NCBI GenBank assembly: GCA_014084085.1
Contig: NPFB01000224.1
Location: forward strand, 9,201-34,885
Source: Hondaea fermentalgiana
Taxonomy: Eukaryota; Sar; Bigyra; Thraustochytrida; Thraustochytriidae
Direction: 5' to 3'
DNA: 25,685 bases
How positions within the stretch are numbered: the stretch's first letter is position 1; each line of letters begins with the position of its first letter. This document shows, in pieces, positions 8,994-15,272 of this stretch. The notes beneath the pieces are model-generated. The model had not been told where the DNA came from and did not search any database. It saw only the letters and a list, made by a program, of their open reading frames with translations. The translations under genes were made by a program, and so were the position numbers.

Positions 8994-9248
8994 TTACTCG
9001 TCATCTCGCTCGAGCAGACTTTCAATCTCCATGAGCTCCCGTTCCTTGCGAGCAATACCTTGAGCTGTATCGGGCAAAACAAATCCGGGCCCGGTGCCAC
9101 GTATCCGCACAAAAACCTGAGATCCTTGCTGCAGCGCTTCTCGAAGCGCGCCAAGCTCCTTTGTCAGTTTTTCATGCGCCTCCAGCAGCCGCAGACGGTC
9201 AGACTTGGCAAGTTTACGCTGCTCTTGTCCGCCTTGCTGCGCTTCCAT
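8994..9248 (-). CDS. Small coiled-coil protein, possibly beta-prefoldin-like
   Basis: The predicted protein has 84 residues. It consists of a charged helix (about 10-40, KLTKELGALREAL at its end), a short hairpin-like segment VFVRIRGTGPGFVLPDT, and a second charged helix ending ELMEIESLLERDDE. Helix, beta-hairpin, helix is the plan of beta-type prefoldin subunits, and the size and pattern recall the small prefoldin-like PAQosome subunit ASDURF; this resemblance is from memory and weak. The start is the ATG in AAAGGATGG (A at -3, G at +4). The frame is open a further eight codons from a TTG only. It lies tail-to-tail with PSMD9, with 197 bases between the stops. It could instead be the 3' exon of a longer gene, since no upstream exon was identifiable. 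Confidence 0.55.
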   Translation of the reverse strand: MEAQQGGQEQRKLAKSDRLRLLEAHEKLTKELGALREALQQGSQVFVRIRGTGPGFVLPDTAQGIARKERELMEIESLLERDDE

Positions 9249-10156
9249 CCTTTGAAAAGCTGCAGAGCGCAATCTCGATCCGCTTCCAGCGCTCGTGTTC
9301 TCCTTGGAGGGCGTGGTCCTGCTGCGCCTTGCTTTGCTTTCTTTTACTTTGCTTTGCTTTGCTTTGCTTGGTTTTACTTTGCTTGCCTGCTGCTGACAAT
9401 CAAACGTCGCAATGGGGGCTGCACACCAACCTCAGCAGCCTTGCACGACCTCGAACACCAAACGCACGCAAAGACTCTCCGTCGTCGCGCCGGCTCCGCC
9501 CTTTCGCTCCTTGCTTCTTGGTCTTTGCTTGGTCTTCGCCAGCGATACCTCAAAACTCCGTGAATAGGGTACCTACCAATTTCACCTCAAAACTTTTACC
9601 TTTTTACTGTGACTAATATTTAGTCTACTCCTATGCAGAGGAACGGAAGAGGAACGCCGACCCAAGAAAGTTTTGCTCGACGCCCATATCAACGCGGGAA
9701 GGTGCGGCCAGTGGAGGATAGGGCGAAGCGCCACTAGAGGCGGGCAAAGATCAAAAGTCACAGAAGAAGAAGAATCGAGCGAGCGCGACAAGCAACAACA
9801 ACAACAATCGACGTATCCGAGGAGGCGCACTCGCTCCCCGTCGCGCTCGCACGCCCGCGCCCAACCCGTAGGCGGCGAAGGCGCCCGCGCACACGCCGAG
9901 CAAGGCGGCACAAGCACCAGGTAGGTTGGAGATCGGTCGGTCAACTCGCGCGCGCACACGCGCAAGGGGAAGGGCTCGGTCGCGCGCCGTATCCCTCGCT
10001 CGCTCGCTTGGCTAAAACGCGCACTAACCCTCCCTCCCTCCCTCGCTCTCTCGCGCGCGCACAAGCTCGGCGGCACGAGGGCGGCCGTGACGCATTGGCT
10101 CTGCACAGCACAGCAAAGCAGAAGCAGAAGCGAAGCAAGCAAGCTCGCGAACTACA
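9249..10156. promoter_or_regulatory. Divergent upstream region between small coiled-coil gene (-) and CapZ alpha (+)
   Basis: About 900 bases with no convincing gene. It holds a TTTGC repeat near the coiled-coil gene, an AT-rich patch around 9590-9630 (TTTTTACTGTGACTAATATTTAG), and GC-rich CGCGCGC/GCTCGC stretches before CapZ. The reverse-strand frame through 9582-10142 gives a Cys/Arg/Ser-rich low-complexity peptide and is not supported. The two start codons face away from each other, so both promoters should lie here. Confidence 0.45.
9328..9385. repeat. (TTTGC)n pentanucleotide repeat
   Basis: GCTTT/TTTGC units run almost without break, with one TTTTAC interruption on each side. On the coding strand of the small coiled-coil gene this reads as AGCAAAGCAAAG, starting 80 bases upstream of its ATG. 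Confidence 0.8.
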
Positions 10157-11032
10157 ATGGCTTCCTTTGCTGACGAGGATGAGGAGTACCCCGAGGTGAC
10201 CGACGAGGAGAAGCTCGCCATCGCGTCGCAATTCCTGCTGCAGTCGCCCCCGGGCCAGATCAAAGAGGTCCTCAGGGACCTCAAGAACCTTTGCTCAGAG
10301 GACGTTCTCGCAGAGGATGTAGTCGCCGGCGTCTTCCACAGATACAACAATGCTACCCAGCAAGTCATCGGCAGCATTGTCTGTGACGAGGCCACCGAGA
10401 TCGACGAGGGCCACTACCTGGACCCGGCCTCGCAGTCCACCGTCCACGTGGATCACCTGCACCACAAGGTCATCAACGAAAATGCTTCTGATGATGTTCC
10501 GCCTCCAGATTTTCCCGAAGAGGCCATGGAGATGCGTGAGGCTGTCGAGCACGAGCTCAACGAATACATTGGCGAACAGTACGTCAAGGGTACAACCACG
10601 CTCAGTGTTGTCTGCTCCAAAGACGGCTACGAGCTCGTAGTCCTCATTTCTGGCGAAAAGATTAATCTGAAAAACTACTGGTCCGGCCGCTGGCGCTCCC
10701 GCTTCGTCGTTAACATCAACGACTGCTCGCTCTCTGGCTTTGTCAAGATCAACTGCCACACTTTCGAGGACGGCAACGTCCAGCTGGACACGAGCAAAAA
10801 CGTTAGCGACATCAAGCTCTCCTTTGATAACTCCGCGTCGCTCGGTGTCGCCGTGCGCAAGAAGATCGTAAGCATCGAGTCCAAGGTCCAGGACTCTCTC
10901 GAGGACATGTATGTCAACATGAGTCAGGAGGCATTCAAGGATATGCGCCGCGCGCTGCCCATCACCCGCCAAAAGATGGACTGGAGTGGCGCTCAGATGC
11001 AGCTTGCCAAGGGCTTTTCCAAGTCCAAGTAG
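10157..11032 (+). CDS. F-actin-capping protein subunit alpha (CapZ alpha)
   Basis: One half of the CapZ heterodimer that caps the fast-growing barbed ends of actin filaments; the beta partner is not in this window. The protein has 291 residues against about 286 in animals. Family landmarks appear in order: the N-terminal VTDEEKLAIASQFLLQSPPG, DHLHHKV in the central region, NYWSGRWRSRF (about residue 173-183), FEDGNVQLD (about 203-211), and the C-terminal LPITRQKMDW, which precedes the actin-binding amphipathic tentacle QMQLAKGFSKSK. The start is the ATG in TACAATGG, preceded by an AGCAAAGCAGAAGCAGAAGC leader repeat. It is single-exon. No catalytic or regulatory oddity was seen. It is convergent with the HAD gene on the right and divergent from the small coiled-coil gene on the left. 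Confidence 0.97.
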   Translation: MASFADEDEEYPEVTDEEKLAIASQFLLQSPPGQIKEVLRDLKNLCSEDVLAEDVVAGVFHRYNNATQQVIGSIVCDEATEIDEGHYLDPASQSTVHVDHLHHKVINENASDDVPPPDFPEEAMEMREAVEHELNEYIGEQYVKGTTTLSVVCSKDGYELVVLISGEKINLKNYWSGRWRSRFVVNINDCSLSGFVKINCHTFEDGNVQLDTSKNVSDIKLSFDNSASLGVAVRKKIVSIESKVQDSLEDMYVNMSQEAFKDMRRALPITRQKMDWSGAQMQLAKGFSKSK

Positions 11033-11509
11033 CTGCCGAATTTTCTTTTTCTTTTCCCCTGGATTACGCGGTCTCACTCTGCGTTTGTGACGACTCTGCA
11101 GAAGGACGAGGAGGCATTGTCGTCGCTGCCGTCGAAAGCTTGCCCCAGAGAGTTGCCGCACCAGGTCAACTCTCTTTCCTCGAGCGCACAGCGCAGCGAA
11201 AGTTGCAATTAACTAACAAAAGAAGGGGCGCCGTGACATGCATCATCTTGAGTCAAAACCTGTTTTATCAAAAAAAAAATTCTTTTTCTCTAAAAATGAC
11301 CCTGAATGAGCAAGAGGGAAAGCATGTGTCTGTGTATGCATGCGCGCTCGTTGGCTACACAAATGGAAAAGAAGCGTGTAAGCTGCTGCAGGTGAAAGCT
11401 TCTTCTTTTTTTTCTTCTTCTTTATCTTGGCGCATTTCGGCTGTCTCTGATCGTTCCCGTGCTTGCACAACGTACCAAACGCGCGCGCGTACCGTGTACG
11501 CGCGCATGC
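11033..11509. other. Convergent 3' regions of CapZ alpha (+) and HAD gene (-)
   Basis: The 477 bases between two facing stop codons contain A/T-rich tracts (TTTTATCAAAAAAAAAATTC near 11262, TTCTTCTTTTTTTTCTTC near 11400) that probably hold the 3' UTRs and polyadenylation sites of both genes. Open frames on either strand are short and without domains. A strong inverted repeat lies at the right edge and is listed separately. Confidence 0.5.
11483..11505. repeat. Perfect 10-bp inverted repeat with 3-base loop just after the HAD gene stop
   Basis: The arms GCGCGCGTAC and GTACGCGCGC are exact reverse complements around the loop CGT. The repeat begins four bases downstream of the TGA of the reverse-strand HAD gene, so it would form a very stable GC hairpin at the start of that mRNA's 3' UTR. 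Confidence 0.8.
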
Positions 11510-12526
11510 TCATTTCGTGGAAGACGATGATCCTGCCTTGGACAATTCTTCGTGCAATGGAAGAACTAGCTGCTCAATCGCATCCCATACACCTGGGACA
11601 ACAAAATCTGCATTGTTGGTGTCTTGACCTTGCTTAAAGACGCCAGTTTCAAGAAGCACGCTACGAAAGGGATCACCGGCGTTGTTGGCGCCTGCCACGT
11701 CTGCGTCTGGATTGTCACCAATCATAAATATGCGTTCCAACGGTCCATCGTGCTGCTTTTCGAGGATCTTGCGCGCAAAGTCAAAGGTTACAACGTGCGG
11801 CTTGCCAAAACGGTTCACCTTGAGCTCCGAGGTCCCACCCGTCGTCTTACGGAAAAGGGCCGAAAGCGTCTCAATAAAGGCACCCTGAGCGAGTCGAGGG
11901 TGCGGGTATGACGAGGCGTAAATGAAGTCGTCATTGGAGTTGTAAAGAGGAACCACCTGGGTACGATGCGTTGGGTCGACTTCCGGCTCGCCCGAGCTCA
12001 TTCGCACGGGATCTCGCCCGAGCAAAATGTCCAGACAGACCTGAACCTCAATGTGCCAGTCTGCAGGATCGTGCATAACGACCAAAGCCTCGATGGGATC
12101 CTCATGGTGATCGTCGTGAGGATGTGGGGACGCTGCGCGAAACGAATAGAGCTCCGGGTGAAGCGCGTGAAAGGCCTGTGGTGTCGTCACCCGTTCGAAG
12201 CCGTAAGCTTTGGCCACGTCGACCTCTTCGCGGCAGCCCAAGATCATCACGCGCTTCTTGCCGAACTCGGGCACAAGTTGCTGCATGGGGCTGTGCGCGA
12301 GAACGACCTGCGCAGGGTCTACCGGGACCTCGAGACGATCTGAGAGCCTGCGTGCGCGGACGCTTTCCAAATGGCCTCCTCCATTTGTCAGGAATACGTA
12401 CGGGACGCCCACGCTCCGCAACTTTTGCACGGCCTCTCGAGCGCCCGCGAGCACCTCCTTGCCGCGCACAAGGACACCGTCGATGTCGAAGCACACGCCC
12501 ACACGCGACGGCGCTCCGCGAAGCAT
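11510..12526 (-). CDS. HAD-superfamily hydrolase, CECR5/HDHD5 type
   Basis: A predicted HAD phosphatase-like protein of 338 residues with the four class motifs: motif I FDIDGV with Asp14 and Asp16, motif II FLTNGGG (Thr47/Asn48), the motif III lysine in RFGKPH (Lys242), and motif IV IGDNPDADVAGA with Asp271 and Asp276. The large cap inserted between motifs II and III, the FLTNGGG form, and the sequence LYNSNDDFIYAS before the motif III region suggest the TIGR01456/CECR5-like group, whose animal members are mitochondrial and of unknown substrate. No mitochondrial presequence is visible; the protein begins only 13 residues before motif I. The start is the first ATG in frame; a GTG two codons earlier and an in-frame TAG about 65 bases upstream bound the frame, so a short targeting exon further upstream cannot be excluded. 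All catalytic aspartates are kept, so it is probably active. Its promoter region is shared with the PRL1 gene. Confidence 0.9.
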   Translation of the reverse strand: MLRGAPSRVGVCFDIDGVLVRGKEVLAGAREAVQKLRSVGVPYVFLTNGGGHLESVRARRLSDRLEVPVDPAQVVLAHSPMQQLVPEFGKKRVMILGCREEVDVAKAYGFERVTTPQAFHALHPELYSFRAASPHPHDDHHEDPIEALVVMHDPADWHIEVQVCLDILLGRDPVRMSSGEPEVDPTHRTQVVPLYNSNDDFIYASSYPHPRLAQGAFIETLSALFRKTTGGTSELKVNRFGKPHVVTFDFARKILEKQHDGPLERIFMIGDNPDADVAGANNAGDPFRSVLLETGVFKQGQDTNNADFVVPGVWDAIEQLVLPLHEELSKAGSSSSTK

Positions 12527-13159
12527 TGGCACCCGCGTCCACTCTTTGCGCGTACAACAAGGCCAAGGAAGCCTCGTGGCTCGAAGCTCCTAGATAATCG
12601 CGCTCAAGGGCCTTGGCGTTCTGCTCGAGGCCTCGAGCGAGTCGCAGGGCCGCTTGCGGCTTTCAAGGTCACAAGACAAAAGACAAGTTGGGTGAGATGC
12701 GAGATACACATTAGATCACACACACGCACGCACAGAGGCAGGGAAAATGGCAAAGCACCAAACTCTTGCGTGCCGAGACAGACCAGCAGCGACGCGAAGC
12801 AGAGCGCATTCAACCGAGGAGAGCTTGAATCAAATTCATAGAAAACACGCGGATGACTTTACTCTCAACCTATCAGGCCGAATCTGCTCCTTCCCTCGCT
12901 GCACAACCGTGGCGTGTTGAAAGCCTTTTTCTAGGCCTACTACTACATCATAACCTTTGCATTTCCATCGTGCACGCCAGAAAGACGCGCTCATGGCCAG
13001 CCAGACAGCACGGCCTTGCTCTGTTCTGCCTCGGGGCCACGTTCTCGGGCTCGTCCGGGCTGGCCTCGTCGCGTCTGGTCTGCGTCGATTTTCCCTCGAA
13101 AACGCCGGGCGAACGGAGTTCGAGCAGGACGAGTCCCTCAACCCGGGCCGCCTGCCGAA
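12527..13159. other. Divergent region between HAD gene and PRL1, up to the gap
   Basis: No gene part can be assigned with confidence. Frames are open into the gap on both strands, but none of the peptides matches the N-terminus expected for a PRL1/PLRG1 protein (a VFRSLKRTHD-like segment). It probably contains the promoter and leader of PRL1 and possibly its first coding bases. A CA-rich stretch (ACACACACGCACGCACAGAG) lies near 12719. Confidence 0.4.
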
Positions 13160-13259
13160 NNNNNNNNNNNNNNNNNNNNNNNNNNNNNNNNNNNNNNNNN
13201 NNNNNNNNNNNNNNNNNNNNNNNNNNNNNNNNNNNNNNNNNNNNNNNNNNNNNNNNNNN
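13160..13259. other. Assembly gap of exactly 100 N
   Basis: One hundred consecutive N characters. A round 100 is the usual placeholder for a gap of unknown size, so distances and reading frame across it mean nothing. It removes the 5' part of the PRL1 gene. Confidence 0.99.
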
Positions 13260-14667
13260 CGGCGTCGGCCTCGCGGGTGGCGCCGGCGAGCTGCGCGCGG
13301 CCAGGGAGCGCCGCAAGCGCGTCAAGACCGCGACGGAGTACGCCGACATGGCCGTACTCGCGACCGCAGCAGCACGCCGCGATAAAGCGCAGCAGCAGCG
13401 TAAAGACGACCAACGCGAGGCGGCAGCAGCAGCAGCAGCAGCAGCAGCGGCTGACGCGAGTGCGAGCCTCTCGCGCCCGCTTGCGCTCGAGGACCAGAGC
13501 CAAAAGGACCCAGCAAGCGCACAAACCGAAGAAACGAGGCTCGTGGCCGTGGACCCCAAGAGCGCCAAACGCGAGCGCAATGACAGACTGCGAAGACTCG
13601 GTGCCGCAGACTTTGTCGAGCAAGAGTCGCGAGCGCTGCAAACGAGACGCAAAGCGCCAGAGCCCATCAAGCCGGAATGGCATGCCCCGTGGAAGTTGCA
13701 CAAGGTTCTCCCTGGACACCTTGGGTGGGTGCGATGCGTCGCTGTTGACCCCTCGAATCGATTCTTCTTCACTGGCTCTGCCGACAGGACCATCATTTGC
13801 TGGGACCTGGCCACAGGCGAGCGCAAACTCACGCTTACTGCACACTCTCATGGCGTGCGGGGGCTCGCCACCAGCGCAAAGTACCCCTATCTCTTTAGCG
13901 TTGGCGAAGACAAGACAGTCAAGTGCTGGGATCTCGAAACGAACCGCGTTGTCCGAGACTACCATGGCCATCTTCAGGGCGTCCACTGTGTTGCTATGCA
14001 TCCTACACTCGATGTTATCGTCACGGGCGGCCGGGACGCTGCTGCGCGCGTCTGGGACATTCGTACACGTAAAGAGGTGCATCTTCTTACGGGCCATGAA
14101 GACAGTGTGGAATCGCTCATTGTGCAGTCTGCTGATCCTCAGATCATAACGGGCTCCATGGACAAGACAATCAAACTTTGGGATCTTGCCGCGGGCAAGG
14201 TCCTCACTACGCTAACAAACCATAAAAAGGGAATTCGCGCACTCACGCGTAACCCGCGCGAATTCTCCTTTGCCTCTGGCGCCGCGGACTGCATCAAGAA
14301 ATGGCAATGCAAGGACGGCCGTTTCATGCTCAACATGCCAGGGCCAGGAGCGATCATCAACGCTCTCTCGGTCAACTCGAGCAATGTTCTCTTCTCGGGC
14401 GCCCAGGACGGCACAATGCAGTTCTGGGATTGGGCCAGTGGGCACTGCTTTCAGTCATTCCGAACAACGCCGCAGCCCGGGTCTCTCGATAGCGAAGCCT
14501 GTGTACTTGCGTCTGCGTTTGACATGACGGGCTCGCGACTTATTACGTGCGAAGCTGACAAGAGCGTCAAGATTTGGCGCCAAGACCGCGACGCCACAGA
14601 GGAAAGTTTCCCTCTTCAGTGGGATCGAGATGCTGCGGCCAAGGCTCTCTTGGACAATCGATACTGA
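13260..14667 (+). CDS. PRL1/PLRG1 (Prp46) spliceosomal WD40 protein, 5' partial
   Basis: A core component of the Prp19-associated (NineTeen) complex of the spliceosome, acting in the nucleus. The readable part has 468 residues. It begins in an Arg/Ala/Gln-rich linker with an eleven-alanine tract, then the diagnostic block [14 protein letters not shown] followed by [18 protein letters not shown], and seven WD40 repeats to the end (for example [55 protein letters not shown]). The C-terminal [10 protein letters not shown] and [13 protein letters not shown] are also typical, and [13 protein letters not shown] ends the protein as in animal and plant PRL1. The start codon is missing: the N-terminal conserved segment of the family lies in or beyond the gap. 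Codon reading starts at 13261. The WD40 part looks fully functional. Confidence 0.95.
13420..13452. repeat. Coding (GCA)n repeat: poly-alanine tract in PRL1
   Basis: A GCG(GCA)n run encodes about eleven consecutive alanines in the linker between the N-terminal region and the WD40 propeller. In another frame it reads as poly-Gln. A similar CAGCAGCAG lies 25 bases earlier. Confidence 0.8.
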
Positions 14668-15272
14668 TCCTTTTGCTTGGTTTCTCTTTGAGGCTCAGCT
14701 TTGGAGCAGCGATTTTGTTGGAACGGAAGAGAAAAAACAATTGTTCCTTATAGTTAGTTAGTTAGTCTGCGGCGAGTGGCACAGAGCTGTGTCACAGCGT
14801 GTCGGCTCCCGAGTTGCTGCGGCCAACAAGAAATAACATTTTATTCGTTCGCCCTTCCCCACCCTCCACCAAAAAATAGAAGTCGCTCCAAGCAGCAGAG
14901 CTGACATCAGATAAAAGACTCACACACAAATACACATAAACGTAGCTACCACGCTGGGGTCTTGATGAATCTGCCTCCACTTTGGGTCGCCGGATTGGTA
15001 TCACGATGGAGGATATGGTTGAGGACGCACTGCTGGCGCTGTCCATCGAGTCTAACCTTCTCTTGAGGCGCCTCCTCTATTGCGATGGCATTAGCAACTG
15101 CCACCCCAAGAAAAACTCGGACGATGACGTTCCTCTTTATTTTGTATGGTATACCAACAGACGCGGAGGCAAGATCAGAAAGAGACGCACAAAGAGGTCG
15201 TTTGCACACTACGCCGCATTCTATAGAGCGTAGTAATTAGACAGTTCCTTTTGAATAGACTAGGCAGAAAAA
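14668..15272. other. Convergent 3' regions of PRL1 (+) and ACT-PFKFB (-)
   Basis: About 600 bases, AT-richer than the flanking genes, probably holding both 3' UTRs. A (TAGT)n run lies at 14751-14766. Short frames on both strands (for example an ATG frame of 75 codons from 15006) show no domain, and several begin only at GTG or TTG, so none is called. Confidence 0.5.
14751..14766. repeat. (TAGT)n tetranucleotide repeat
   Basis: Four tandem TAGT units lie in the presumed 3' UTR of PRL1. Confidence 0.7.

Noticed and set aside
10295..11161. A 288-codon frame antisense to CapZ alpha
   Set aside because: Antisense shadow of a strongly biased gene; no domain seen.
12853..13159. PRL1 coding sequence upstream of the gap as one continuous frame
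   Set aside because: The frame joins only because the gap is written as 100 N. The pre-gap peptide does not resemble the N-terminus of the PRL1/PLRG1 family.
15006..15233. A 75-codon ATG frame between PRL1 and ACT-PFKFB
   Set aside because: It lies in an AT-richer convergent 3' region, has no recognisable similarity, and a comparable frame exists on the other strand.
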